From Lysobacter enzymogenes (GTDB lineage Bacteria > Pseudomonadota > Gammaproteobacteria > Xanthomonadales > Xanthomonadaceae): DNA of 64,000 bases. The DNA is taken from positions 2,790,001 through 2,854,000 of the forward strand of contig NZ_CP067396.1 of NCBI RefSeq assembly GCF_023617245.1, read 5' to 3'. The notes under the pieces were generated by a model, which did no database searches, was not told where the DNA came from, and saw only the letters and a list, made by a program, of their open reading frames with translations. The translations under genes were made by a program, and so were the position numbers. Shown here one piece after another: positions 8,198 through 16,378 of this stretch. The stretch's first letter is position 1; each line of letters opens with the position of its first letter.

Positions 8198-10597
8198 ATG
8201 CCGTTCTTCTCCGCTGCCGCCGCCAACGCCAAGCCGCGCCGCAGCCGCCTGCGCCGCGCCGCGCTGTGGGCGACCCTGGCCCTGGCCTGCCTGGCGATCG
8301 CGACGATGCTGCTCGACCTGGCCTTCCCGCTGCCGCTGCCGCGCGCGCGCGACGCCGGCGCGGTGGTGGTCGCGCGCGACGGCACGCCGCTGCGCGCGTT
8401 CGCCGACCGCGACGGGGTGTGGCGTTATCCGGTCGGCGCCGCGCAGGTTTCGCCGCTGTACCTGCAAGCGCTGCTCAACTACGAAGACCGCTGGTTCTTC
8501 CGCCATCCGGGCATCAATCCCGCGGCGATGGCGCGCGCCGCCGCGCAGTGGCTGCGCAGCGGGCGGGTGGTGTCCGGCGGTTCGACCCTGACCATGCAGG
8601 TCGCGCGCATCCTCGACGCCGAACCCGGCGAACCGCGCCGCAGCCTGTGGGCCAAGAGCCGGCAGATGCTGCGCGCGCTGCAACTCGAAGCGCATCTGTC
8701 CAAGCCGCAGATCCTCGCGCTGTACCTCAACCGAGCGCCGTTCGGCGGCACCGTGGAAGGGGTGGAAGCGGCGAGCTGGGCCTACCTGGGCAAGCCGTCC
8801 TCGCGCCTGTCGCACGCCGAGGCCGCGCTGCTCACGGTGTTGCCGCAATCGCCGAGCCGGCTGCGTCCGGACCGCGAGCCCGAGCGCGCGCGCGTGGCCC
8901 GCGACAAGGTGCTCGCGCGCATGGCGCAACTGGGCGTGTGGACGCGCGCCCAGGTCGCCGACGCCCGGGTCGAGCCGGTGGTGGCGCGCTCGCTGCAGCC
9001 GCCGCGGTTCGCGCCGCTGCTGGCGCAACGCCTGCGCTTCGCCAATCCGCGCGCGGCGCGGGTGGTCTCGACCATCGACCCGCAGTTGCAGCGCACCCTG
9101 GAAGACCGCGTCGCCGCGTATTTTTCCAGCTTGCCCGAACGCACGTCCGCGGCGCTGCTGGTGATCGACAACGCCAGCCTGGAAGCACGCGCCTACGTCG
9201 GCTCGGTGACCTTCGGCGACGCCGCGCGGCTGGGCCACGTCGATATGGTCCAGGCCTGGCGCTCGCCGGGCTCCACGCTCAAGCCGTTCCTGTACGGTCT
9301 GGCGATGGACGACGGGCTGATCCATTCGGAAAGCCTGTTCGTCGATGCGCCGCAATCCTTCGGCGGCTATCGCCCGGGCAACTTCGACACCGCCTTCAAC
9401 GGGCCGGTGGGCGCGGCCAGCGCGTTGCGGCTGTCGCTGAACATTCCCGCGGTGGACCTGCTCGACCGGGTCGGCCCGGCGCGCTTCTCCGCGCGCCTGG
9501 CCCACGCCGGCATCGACCTGCAATGGCCGCGCGGCGCGCAGCCGAACCTGGCGATGATCCTCGGCGGCACCGGCGCGCGCCTGGAGGATCTGGTCGGCGC
9601 CTATGCCGCGTTCAATCGCGGCGGCATCGCCGGACGCGTGCGCTATCAACTCGGCGCGGCGAAGACCGAACGCCGGCTGCTGTCGCCGGGCGCGGCCTGG
9701 ATCGTGCGCGAAATCCTCGAAGCCAATCCGCGCCCCGGCAGCGTCGAGCAGACCTTCGACGCCGGCGGCCGCCCGCGCGTGGCCTGGAAGACCGGCACCA
9801 GCTACGGCTTCCGCGACGCCTGGGCGCTGGGCAGCACGCGCCGCTATACCGTCGGGGTCTGGGTCGGCCGGCCCGACGGCACGCCGCTGCCGGGCCAGTA
9901 CGGCGCGGTGACCGCGCTGCCGCTGCTGTTCGAGACGATCGACAGCCTGCCGCGCCTGCGCGGCGACGCCGTGCCGCTGCCGCCGCCTTCCAGCGTCCGC
10001 CAGATCGAGATCTGCTGGCCGCTGGGCCTGCCGCCGGACCCGACGCAGCCGCAGCTGTGCCAGCGCCGGCGCGAGGCGTGGACGCTCGACGGCTCGGTGC
10101 CGCCGACCTTCGCCGAGCGCGACGCGCGGCTGTGGAGCGCGGGCGTAGAGCGGTTCGAGGTGGACGCGCGCAGCGGCCTGCGGCTGTCGGCCGAGTGCGC
10201 GCGCGAGCACGCGCGCGAGGCGCGCGCGCTGGCGCGCTGGCCGGCGCTGGCTTCGCCGTGGCTGCCGGCGGACACCCGCAAGGCGTCGCGGCTGCCGCCG
10301 TTGTCGCCGGATTGCAGCGCCGACGGCCGCGACGCCGCCGAGGAACTGCGCATCGAAGGCATCGACGATCTCGCCACGCTCGCGCGCGCGCCCGGCAGCG
10401 CGACGCCGCTGCGGCTGTCGGTGCGCGCGCTCGGCAGCGACGCGCGGGTGCGCTGGCTGCTCGACGGACGCTGGATCGGCGAGACCGACGGGCGCGGCCG
10501 GTTCGACTACGACTTCGGCGAGCCGGGCGAACACACGCTGACGGCGCTGGCCGATACCGGCGCGTGGTCGCGGGTGCGGTTCAAGGTGCTGCGCTGA
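8198..10597 (+). CDS. pbpC: Penicillin-binding protein 1C
   Basis: Bifunctional peptidoglycan synthase of 799 residues anchored in the inner membrane by one N-terminal helix (about 22-45). The transglycosylase domain has its catalytic Glu96 in YEDRWFF and the GGSTLTMQ motif. The transpeptidase domain has the active Ser359 in STLK, the SLN motif, and KTG at 531. The C-terminal 90 residues form the beta-sandwich typical of the 1C class. All catalytic residues are present. Co-location with alpha-2-macroglobulin is a conserved gene association. Here the pair is separated by two lipoprotein genes and a REP element, so co-transcription is not certain. No strong ribosome site precedes the ATG. Confidence 0.97.
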   Translation: MPFFSAAAANAKPRRSRLRRAALWATLALACLAIATMLLDLAFPLPLPRARDAGAVVVARDGTPLRAFADRDGVWRYPVGAAQVSPLYLQALLNYEDRWFFRHPGINPAAMARAAAQWLRSGRVVSGGSTLTMQVARILDAEPGEPRRSLWAKSRQMLRALQLEAHLSKPQILALYLNRAPFGGTVEGVEAASWAYLGKPSSRLSHAEAALLTVLPQSPSRLRPDREPERARVARDKVLARMAQLGVWTRAQVADARVEPVVARSLQPPRFAPLLAQRLRFANPRAARVVSTIDPQLQRTLEDRVAAYFSSLPERTSAALLVIDNASLEARAYVGSVTFGDAARLGHVDMVQAWRSPGSTLKPFLYGLAMDDGLIHSESLFVDAPQSFGGYRPGNFDTAFNGPVGAASALRLSLNIPAVDLLDRVGPARFSARLAHAGIDLQWPRGAQPNLAMILGGTGARLEDLVGAYAAFNRGGIAGRVRYQLGAAKTERRLLSPGAAWIVREILEANPRPGSVEQTFDAGGRPRVAWKTGTSYGFRDAWALGSTRRYTVGVWVGRPDGTPLPGQYGAVTALPLLFETIDSLPRLRGDAVPLPPPSSVRQIEICWPLGLPPDPTQPQLCQRRREAWTLDGSVPPTFAERDARLWSAGVERFEVDARSGLRLSAECAREHAREARALARWPALASPWLPADTRKASRLPPLSPDCSADGRDAAEELRIEGIDDLATLARAPGSATPLRLSVRALGSDARVRWLLDGRWIGETDGRGRFDYDFGEPGEHTLTALADTGAWSRVRFKVLR

Positions 10598-10635
10598 TCG
10601 AGATGCTGGGCTGATCGAGATGCTGGGCTAGGGCT

Positions 10636-10724
10636 GTTGTGGGAGGGGCTTCAGCCCCGACGCTTTTGTGTCAGGCGACAGCGATCTGAAACAAAAGCAT
10701 CGGGGCTGAAGCCCCTCCCACAAA
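10636..10724. repeat. REP-like inverted pair, family A
   Basis: Facing copies of the GGGAGGGGCTTCAGCCCC unit between the convergent ends of pbpC and the zinc-ribbon-like gene. Its position suits a two-way transcription stop, and there are short A/T runs outside the stem. Confidence 0.8.
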
Positions 10725-10737
10725 AGCTCTGCCGCGC

Positions 10738-11127
10738 TCAATCCAGCGAATACGGCGGCGGCTCGATCCGCGCCTCCAAGCCGCTTCTCGCGAGCGCCTG
10801 CGCATAGCGCTCGGCTTCGACCGCGGTCAGCTCCGCCAGCGCGCCGTCCTCGCGCAGCGCGCGCAGCAGGTCGCGCGCGGCTTGCCCGCTTTCGGCGGCG
10901 AGGCAGGCCGCGGCGCGCAAGGTGTCGGCCTCGTTGCGGTGCTGCGGCGCAAGCGAAAGCCGATGGCGCATCGCGACGATGCGCGCCAGGTCCGGCCGGG
11001 TGGTCGCCGCGGCCATGCCGCAGCGGGTGCAGGTCACCAGCAGCGACAAGCCCTGGATTTCTCTGCGGATCGTCGCCTCCTCGCCGCAGGGGCAGAACCG
11101 GAACGCTTCGCCGTCGTTCGCGTCCAT
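10738..11127 (-). CDS. Zinc-ribbon-like hypothetical protein
   Basis: A protein of 129 residues. The N-terminal part has two Cys pairs, CPC at 12-14 and CTRC at 33-36, the spacing of a small zinc ribbon. The C-terminal part is helical and charged and ends in a Pro-rich tip. There is no signal peptide, so it is cytoplasmic. It starts six bases after the stop of the upstream membrane-protein gene, with a GAGG site over that stop, so the two form an operon. I do not recognise a family. Confidence 0.7.
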   Translation of the reverse strand: MDANDGEAFRFCPCGEEATIRREIQGLSLLVTCTRCGMAAATTRPDLARIVAMRHRLSLAPQHRNEADTLRAAACLAAESGQAARDLLRALREDGALAELTAVEAERYAQALARSGLEARIEPPPYSLD

Positions 11128-11133
11128 GCCGCC

Positions 11134-11883
11134 TCAGCCCCGATCCGCGCGCTGCGCGGCCAACACATCGCCGATGGAATCCGCGCCCGGCGCGTAGCGC
11201 GATCCGGCGAAGCCGGCCGCGGCGGCGAGCAACGCCAGCAGCAGGAACGGCAGCGCGGTGCGGCGCAGCGCGGTCGACAGCCAGTGCTGCGATTCGATCC
11301 GGCGCAGGCGCCGGTACAGGCCGCCGGCCAGGGCCACGTCGAGCAACAGTTCGGCCATCAGGCCCGGCGCGATCCACACCACCCACCCGGCGGCGAGCAC
11401 GGCGCCCAGAGCGATGGCGATCGCGATCAGCACCCAGCCGAAATCGTCGGCGCCGTCGAGCAGCGAGAAGCCCGAGTCGCTGTCGCCGCCGGTGCTCGCG
11501 CTGCGCGGCAGCGGCAAGGACGCCGGCGCGTCGAAGCTGGAACTGGCGCCGCCGCCGCCGCTGTGGCCGCCGCCGCCGTTGCAGCCGGCGCCGGAAGGAC
11601 CGCCGCCCGAGCCGCCGCCGAAGTCTGGCGCATCGAGCTGGTCGAACGCGCGCCCGCGGGTGCGCGCCCAGGTCCACAGCAACAGCAGGAACGCCGCATA
11701 AGCGGCGCAGGCGGCGAGGGGATAGCGCAAGGCCATGCTGTGCAGTCCGGCCTGCAGCAGCGCGAACGAGGCCAGGAAGCCGACCGCGCCGGTCAGCAGC
11801 ACGATCAGGCTCATCTGCAGGCGGGGCCAGTGGTCGCGTTCCAGGCGTTCGCGCAGCCGCGCGATTTCCATATGTCGGCTCAT
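11134..11883 (-). CDS. Multi-pass membrane protein with Gly/Ser linker
   Basis: A protein of 249 residues. Two hydrophobic segments lie near residues 23-45 and 54-72. A Gly/Ser/Cys-rich low-complexity stretch follows at about 88-115. Further membrane segments lie near 150-195 and 210-225. The low-complexity stretch resembles those in DUF-type bacterial membrane proteins that end in a GGGGCxGGG-like tract, but no named family is certain. First gene of a two-gene operon with the zinc-ribbon-like protein. Function unknown. Confidence 0.7.
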   Translation of the reverse strand: MSRHMEIARLRERLERDHWPRLQMSLIVLLTGAVGFLASFALLQAGLHSMALRYPLAACAAYAAFLLLLWTWARTRGRAFDQLDAPDFGGGSGGGPSGAGCNGGGGHSGGGGASSSFDAPASLPLPRSASTGGDSDSGFSLLDGADDFGWVLIAIAIALGAVLAAGWVVWIAPGLMAELLLDVALAGGLYRRLRRIESQHWLSTALRRTALPFLLLALLAAAAGFAGSRYAPGADSIGDVLAAQRADRG

Positions 11884-11957
11884 GCCGCGAGTGTAAGCAC
11901 GCCGCGCGGCCGTTGCCGCGCCCGCGGCGCCGATCGCGCGGCGTTCGGTTCAGGCGC

Positions 11958-12000
11958 TTGTGGGAGGGACTTCAGTCCCGATGCTTTCGTCCCAGATCGC
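11958..12000. repeat. Single REP-like unit, family A
   Basis: One unpaired copy of the GTGGGAGGGACTTCAGTCCC unit plus part of the usual loop sequence, lying upstream of the flavodoxin-fold gene. The second arm is missing, so it is probably a decayed pair. Confidence 0.7.
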
Positions 12001-12057
12001 GATGCGCCGCTCAAAGACTGAGCCTGCGGCCGCAGTGAGCCGATAGGCCGCAGCGGA

Positions 12058-12086
12058 TTGACAACAGAATTTACAAAAAGTAGCTT
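12058..12086 (+). promoter_or_regulatory. Candidate promoter of the NAD(P)H oxidoreductase gene
   Basis: A perfect -35 (TTGACA), a 17-base spacer, and TAGCTT as a poor -10. The start codon is about 40 bases downstream. The spacer and -10 lie inside the palindrome at 12071-12111, which suggests repression by a dimer covering the promoter. Confidence 0.5.
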
Positions 12087-12111
12087 ACAAATAGTAAGTT
12101 ACTTTTCGTAA
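12071..12111. promoter_or_regulatory. 41-base palindromic operator, HxlR-like
   Basis: The left arm TTACAAAAAGTAGCTTAC and the right arm GTAAGTTACTTTTCGTAA match at 16 of 18 positions around a 5-base centre. The site is very AT-rich in a GC-rich setting. GTAAG/CTTAC-type dyads are known for HxlR (DUF24) regulators, which often control quinone or NAD(P)H oxidoreductases. No HxlR gene is in this window, so the regulator is inferred to be elsewhere. Confidence 0.6.
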
Positions 12112-12127
12112 TATTTCCGGAGCCCCC

Positions 12128-12730
12128 ATGCACGTCTTGATCGTCCTCGCCCATCCCGCCGCCGATTCGCTGACCCACGCCGTCGCCGCCCAAGTCGGCG
12201 AGGGCGCGCGCGCCGCCGGCCACAGCTTCGAACTCGCCGACCTCGCCGCCGAGGGGTTCGACCCGCGCTACGGCCAGGCCGACCACGACGCCTACCGCGG
12301 CCGCGCGCCGCTGCCGGCCGACGTGCTCGCCGAACAGGCGCGGATCGAGCGCGCCGACGCGGTGGTGCTGGTCTATCCGGTGTACTGGTGGTCGATGCCG
12401 GCGCTGCTCAAGGGCTGGATCGACCGCACCTTCGCCAACGGCTGGGCCTATGCGACCCAGGACGGCCGCGTGACCGGCCGCCTGCAGCGCCTGCGCGTGC
12501 ACCTGCTGGGCCTGGGCGGCGCCGACGAGCGCACCTACCTCAAGCACGCCTACGACGTGGCGATGAAGACCCAGATCGACCACGGCATCTTCGATTACTG
12601 CGGCGCGTGCGTGGCCGGTTCGACGTTCCGCTTCGATACCGAGGAGCGCGACGCGACGGCGCATTTGGCGGCGGCGTTCGAAGTGGGGCGCGGGGTGTTC
12701 GTCGAAGGGGCGCATTGCGCGGCGGCGTAA
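12128..12730 (+). CDS. NAD(P)H oxidoreductase, flavodoxin-like fold
   Basis: A protein of 200 residues of the flavodoxin-fold quinone reductase group (KefF, MdaB, YwrO and NQO1-like). The N-terminus reads LIVLAHP, the usual first strand and FMN/FAD phosphate loop. YPVYWWSMPALLKGWIDR is the typical second cofactor loop with the conserved WW and Pro. It is expected to be a cytoplasmic flavoprotein that reduces quinones or electrophiles by two electrons. GGAG lies before the ATG. The palindrome over its promoter suggests that it is induced by quinone or thiol stress. The substrate cannot be told from sequence. Confidence 0.88.
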   Translation: MHVLIVLAHPAADSLTHAVAAQVGEGARAAGHSFELADLAAEGFDPRYGQADHDAYRGRAPLPADVLAEQARIERADAVVLVYPVYWWSMPALLKGWIDRTFANGWAYATQDGRVTGRLQRLRVHLLGLGGADERTYLKHAYDVAMKTQIDHGIFDYCGACVAGSTFRFDTEERDATAHLAAAFEVGRGVFVEGAHCAAA

Positions 12731-12768
12731 TTACCGGCCCCTGATGCGCTCGCGGTCGTTCGTGGTGG

Positions 12769-12852
12769 CGCGGTCGCGGCTTGCGCCGCTCCTACAGGGG
12801 GAGCGCATCTTCCGACTCGCCCCGGTAGGAGCGGCGCAAGCCGCGACCGCGT
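12769..12852. repeat. REP-like inverted pair, family B
   Basis: Facing copies of GGTCGCGGCTTGCGCCGCTC and its complement, between the convergent oxidoreductase and ferritin-like genes. Confidence 0.8.
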
Positions 12853-12945
12853 CGCTTCGGATCGCGCCGCGACCGGCCATCGCACCCAGGCGCGTCACCG
12901 CGAACGCAACGCCTCAACGCGTACAGCGCCGTTAGCGACGGCCGC

Positions 12946-13593
12946 TCAGCGCCCCGTCCATCCGTCGAGCATGTCCGCCAACTCGTCGGCATGCTCCTCT
13001 TCCTGCGCCAGGATGTGCTCCATCATGCGCTTGGTCGTGGTGTCCTTGTCGCCGACGAAGTCGATGATCGCGCGGTAGCTGTCGATGGCGATGCGCTCGG
13101 CGATCAAGTCCTCCTTGACCATGTCGCGCAGGTCGCTGCCTTCCACGTATTCGGCGTGGGCGCGGCGCGAGAGCGCATCGGGATTGAGGTCGGGTTCGCC
13201 GCCGAGCTGGACGATGCGTTCGGCGATCAGGTCGGCGTGGGCCTGTTCTTCGTTGGCGTGTTCGAGGAATTCGGCCTTGATCGCATCGGCCATCAAGCCG
13301 CTGGCCATGAAGTAGTGGCGCTTGTAGCGCAGCACGCAGACGATCTCGGTGGCCAGCGCGTCGTTGAGCAGCCGGATCACCGCTTCGCGGTCGGCGGCGT
13401 AGCTGGCGGTGACGGCGCCGTCCTCGATGTGCTTGCGGGCGCGGGCGCGGATGGCGCCGATGTCGGCGACGAAGTCCGAAGAACCGGTCGCGGAGGACTT
13501 CGCGGAGGATTTGCCGGACGTGGGCGTGGCGGTTTTCGCCGCGGCGGCCTTGGACGGAGCGGTTTCGCGCTGGCTGACTGGCTTGGCGGACAT
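12946..13593 (-). CDS. Ferritin-like (bacterioferritin-type) protein
   Basis: A protein of 215 residues with a four-helix ferritin-like core. A diiron site is visible: Glu83, the pair Glu116-x-x-His119, Glu166, and Glu198-x-x-His201. A 40-residue Lys/Ala/Ser-rich N-terminal tail precedes the core and could touch DNA or mediate assembly, as Dps tails do. The core is close to the bacterioferritin/DUF892-like group. A role in iron storage or peroxide-linked iron oxidation is inferred. AGGAGA lies before the ATG. The gene upstream on the same strand is a peroxiredoxin, which fits an oxidative-stress pair. Confidence 0.85.
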   Translation of the reverse strand: MSAKPVSQRETAPSKAAAAKTATPTSGKSSAKSSATGSSDFVADIGAIRARARKHIEDGAVTASYAADREAVIRLLNDALATEIVCVLRYKRHYFMASGLMADAIKAEFLEHANEEQAHADLIAERIVQLGGEPDLNPDALSRRAHAEYVEGSDLRDMVKEDLIAERIAIDSYRAIIDFVGDKDTTTKRMMEHILAQEEEHADELADMLDGWTGR

Positions 13594-13707
13594 GACGTCT
13601 CCTGGCGGGTCGGGGGAAGGGCGGGGGTACCTCGATGCGTGGAAGTGGGATCGATACTGGGCGAGCGCATGCGCCGGGCCCGCGCGCGGCGGGCCCGGCG
13701 CAGCGGA

Positions 13708-14184
13708 TCAGACCTGTTCGAGCATGTATTCGGCCGAGGACACGCGGTACTCGCCCGGCTGCTCGACGTGCAACTGCTTGACCACGCCGTTCTCGGCGTA
13801 CAGGGCGAAGCGCTTGGCGCGCGTGCCCATGCCGTAGGCGCTGGCGTCGAGCTCCAGGCCCAGCGCGCGGGTCAGGTCGCCGTTGCCGTCGGACAGCATC
13901 AGCATGCCGTCGGGCACGTGCTGGCTCTGCGCCCAGGCCTGCATGACGAAGGGATCGTTGACGGCCAGGCAGGCCACGTCGATGCCCTTGTCGCGGAATT
14001 GCTGGAAGTGCTCGACGAAGCCCGGCAGGTGCTTTTCCGAACAGGTCGGAGTGAAGGCACCGGGCACCGCGAACAGCACCGCCTTGCGGTCGTCGAACAG
14101 GGCGCGGGTATCGACCGTCTCGATGCCTTCGTTGATGCGCTTGAGCGCGACTTCGGGCAGGCGGTCGCCGACCTGGATGCTCAT
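13708..14184 (-). CDS. Peroxiredoxin, Prx5 type
   Basis: A thiol peroxidase of 158 residues. The peroxidatic Cys48 sits in PGAFTPTCSEKHLPGF, the exact Prx5/AhpC-TSA redoxin signature. A second Cys at 72 could be a resolving residue, or reduction could use glutathione or glutaredoxin. It reduces hydrogen peroxide and alkyl hydroperoxides in the cytoplasm. A good site (AGGAGA) precedes the ATG. The ferritin-like gene follows 114 bases downstream on the same strand. Confidence 0.95.
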   Translation of the reverse strand: MSIQVGDRLPEVALKRINEGIETVDTRALFDDRKAVLFAVPGAFTPTCSEKHLPGFVEHFQQFRDKGIDVACLAVNDPFVMQAWAQSQHVPDGMLMLSDGNGDLTRALGLELDASAYGMGTRAKRFALYAENGVVKQLHVEQPGEYRVSSAEYMLEQV

Positions 14185-14422
14185 GGGATTCTCCTGGGGT
14201 GAGGGTGAAGTCTAGGAAGCCGGGGCTAAACTTTGCGTCAAAGCCGGGTCGTGGGCGCCGCATGCGGACGCCCGCGACGCGGACAGCGCCGCGAGCCGGG
14301 CGCAGCGGCCGGAGCGCTTGAAAATGCGCCGGTCGTCGCCATGCTGTGGGGTTAATGATGCGTCAAGGCGGGCTGTGCGGACAGCGCTGCGCTTGGCGCT
14401 TGCGCCGTGGGAGCGAGCATCG

Positions 14423-15319
14423 ATGCAGTTCAAGGATTACTACGAGACCCTGGGCGTGGAGCCCAGCGCGGGCGAAGCGGAGATCAAGACCGCGTATCGC
14501 CGTCTGGCGCGCAAGTACCATCCCGACGTCAGCAAGGAAGCCGGCGCGGAAGAGAGCTTCAAGGCCGTCAACGAGGCCTACGAGGCGCTGCGCGATCCGC
14601 AGAAGCGCGCCGCCTACGATCAGCTGCGCGTGCGCGGCTATCGTCCCGGCGACGAAGTGCAGCCGCCGCCGGGCGGTTTCGGCGGCGGCCCGGGCGGCCC
14701 GGACTTCGAGGAGATCTTCGCCGGCGGCGGCGCGGGCGGCGGTTTCAGCGACTTCTTCGAGACCCTGTTCGGACGCGGCCGCGCCGCGCCCGGCACGGGC
14801 GGCTTCCAGCAGCGCGGCGCGCCGCCGCGCGGCGACACCCGCGCGCGCCTGGCGGTGTCGCTGGAGACCGTCTATGAGGGCGGGCAAGTGCGCATCTCGG
14901 TCAACCACAAGACCCTGGACGTGCGCGTGCCCAAGGGCATCCGCCCCGGTCAGCTGATCCGCCTGGCCGGGCAGGGCACGCACGGCGACTTGCTGCTGGA
15001 AATCGAGTACGCCGCGCACCCGCAGTTCGAAGTGGACGGACGCAACGTCATCCACGTGCTGGAACTGGCGCCGTGGGAAGCCGCGTTGGGCGCCAGCGTC
15101 AGCGTGCCGACCCTCGGCGGCCCGGTCGAACTGAAGATCCCGGCCAATTCCGAAGCCGGCCGCAAACTGCGCCTGCGCGGCCGCGGCCTGCCGGGCAGCC
15201 CGGCGGGCGACCAGATCGTCGAACTGGAAGTGCTGGCGCCACGCGCGGACAACGAGGCCCAGCGCGAGGCCTACGAAGGCCTGCGCGCGGCGTTCGGCGA
15301 GGACTGGCGGCGCGGTTGA
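14423..15319 (+). CDS. cbpA: CbpA-type DnaJ co-chaperone
   Basis: A J-domain protein of 298 residues. The J domain (1-70) carries HPD at 33-35 and stimulates Hsp70. A Gly/Phe-rich linker runs from about 75 to 130, followed by the two beta-barrel substrate-binding domains. There is no Cys-rich zinc finger, so it is the CbpA (type II) form and not DnaJ itself. I chose the ATG after GGGAG. A longer frame begins about 105 bases upstream but has no ribosome site, and its extension is not J-like. Divergent from the peroxiredoxin gene. Confidence 0.95.
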   Translation: MQFKDYYETLGVEPSAGEAEIKTAYRRLARKYHPDVSKEAGAEESFKAVNEAYEALRDPQKRAAYDQLRVRGYRPGDEVQPPPGGFGGGPGGPDFEEIFAGGGAGGGFSDFFETLFGRGRAAPGTGGFQQRGAPPRGDTRARLAVSLETVYEGGQVRISVNHKTLDVRVPKGIRPGQLIRLAGQGTHGDLLLEIEYAAHPQFEVDGRNVIHVLELAPWEAALGASVSVPTLGGPVELKIPANSEAGRKLRLRGRGLPGSPAGDQIVELEVLAPRADNEAQREAYEGLRAAFGEDWRRG

Positions 15320-15336
15320 GCCGCCTGCGGCGGCTC
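15318..15336 (+). terminator. Hairpin at the end of cbpA
   Basis: GAGCCGCC-tgc-GGCGGCTC starts inside the stop codon region of cbpA. Only a short T run follows, so it is a weak intrinsic terminator. Confidence 0.4.
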
Positions 15337-15400
15337 GGCTCTTGCAACGGGCGGCAAGCGTTTTCGGCAGGACCTCGCCTTCGATGCGAGGCCTCTGCTT

Positions 15401-15742
15401 TTGTGGGAGGGCCTTCAGGCCCGACGCTTTCCGCTCCGCCGCGGCGATGTTCCGAAGCGACCTGAGCCGAAAGCGTCGGGGCTGAAGCCCCTCCCACGGA
15501 ATCTCCAGGCGATAGCTCCGGCCACCGGCCATGCTCTTTGTGGGAGGGCCTTCAGGCCCGACGCTTTCCGCTCCGCCGCGGCGATGTTTCGAAGCGACCT
15601 GAGCCGAAAGCGTCGGAGCTGAAGCCCCTCCCACGGAATCTCCGGCCGATCGCTCCGGCCACCGGCCATGCTCTTTGTGGGATGGCCTTCAGGCCCGATG
15701 CTTTTCGATCCACCGCGGCGATGTTCCGAAGCGGCCTGAGCA
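15401..15742. repeat. Tandem 137-bp array of family A REP elements, 2.5 copies
   Basis: The unit start TTGTGGGA recurs at 15401, 15538 and 15675, exactly 137 bases apart. Each full unit contains a facing REP pair and a 38-base spacer. The third copy ends after the first arm and part of the loop. The whole cbpA-pilH interval (about 630 bases) is made of this array and has no credible gene. Confidence 0.9.
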
Positions 15743-15881
15743 AACTCTCCGCCGCCGCTGCGGCGACACGATCGACGGCGCGGCCCAGCCGACGCGCGGA
15801 ACACCTTCAGGGTGGCGAACGGAGGCTTTCGGCACATGCCTGCGCAACATCGCGGCGGAATGCGCGGCGCCCAAACGCAAG

Positions 15882-15903
15882 AATCCCGGCTCGCGCCGGG
15901 ATT
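15882..15903 (-). terminator. Hairpin downstream of pilH
   Basis: AATCCCGGC-tcgc-GCCGGGATT, 45 bases after the pilH stop. In the pilH direction the stem is followed by CTTGCGTTT. Probable weak intrinsic terminator. Confidence 0.45.
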
Positions 15904-15947
15904 CCCGCATTCATCCGATGCCGCCGCGGCCGTGGGCCGCGCCCGGT

Positions 15948-16319
15948 TCAGCCGGCCGAGGGCAGCAACTGGCCGATGATCTCGGACAGGTCGGTCTCGC
16001 TGAACGGCTTGGTGATGTAGGCCTTGGCGCCCTGGCGCATGCCCCACACCCGGTCGGTGTCCTGGTCCTTGGTGGTGACCAGCACGATCGGGATGTGCTT
16101 GGTGGTGCTTTCCCGACAGATCGAGCGCGTGGCCTGGAACCCGTTGAGGTTCGGCATGACCACGTCCATCAGGATCAGGTCGGGCAGCTCGCGCTTGGCG
16201 GCCTCGACGCCGGCGGCGCCGTCTTCTGCGGTGAGGGCCTCGTGGCCCAGCTTCTCGACGATGCGACGGATGCCCATCAGCTGGGACGGCGAATCGTCGA
16301 CGATCAAAATACGCGCCAT
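15948..16319 (-). CDS. pilH: PilH-like CheY-type response regulator
   Basis: A single receiver domain of 123 residues with no output domain. The acidic pocket Asp8/Asp9, the phosphorylation site Asp52 in LILMDVVMP, Thr82 or Thr83 and Lys104 are all present. The N-terminus MARILIVDDSPSQ and the VWGMRQGAKAY stretch are those of xanthomonad PilH, which takes part in control of type IV pilus twitching through the Chp system. No pil or chp gene is adjacent, so this is an orphan copy or a stand-alone pilH. Other CheY-like roles remain possible. Confidence 0.85.
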   Translation of the reverse strand: MARILIVDDSPSQLMGIRRIVEKLGHEALTAEDGAAGVEAAKRELPDLILMDVVMPNLNGFQATRSICRESTTKHIPIVLVTTKDQDTDRVWGMRQGAKAYITKPFSETDLSEIIGQLLPSAG

Positions 16320-16378
16320 ATCTTTCCCCTGGAACTTGCGGCCGATTGTAGCGACGCGCCGCGCGGCTGCAATGCCAA

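Noticed and set aside
15401..15742. CRISPR-like array
   Set aside because: The units are long, self-complementary REP elements with the same spacer in each copy, not short repeats with unique spacers, and no cas gene is present.
15415..15947. Frames over the tandem repeat array, including a possible duplicated peptide
   Set aside because: The repeated peptides are only translations of the REP units.
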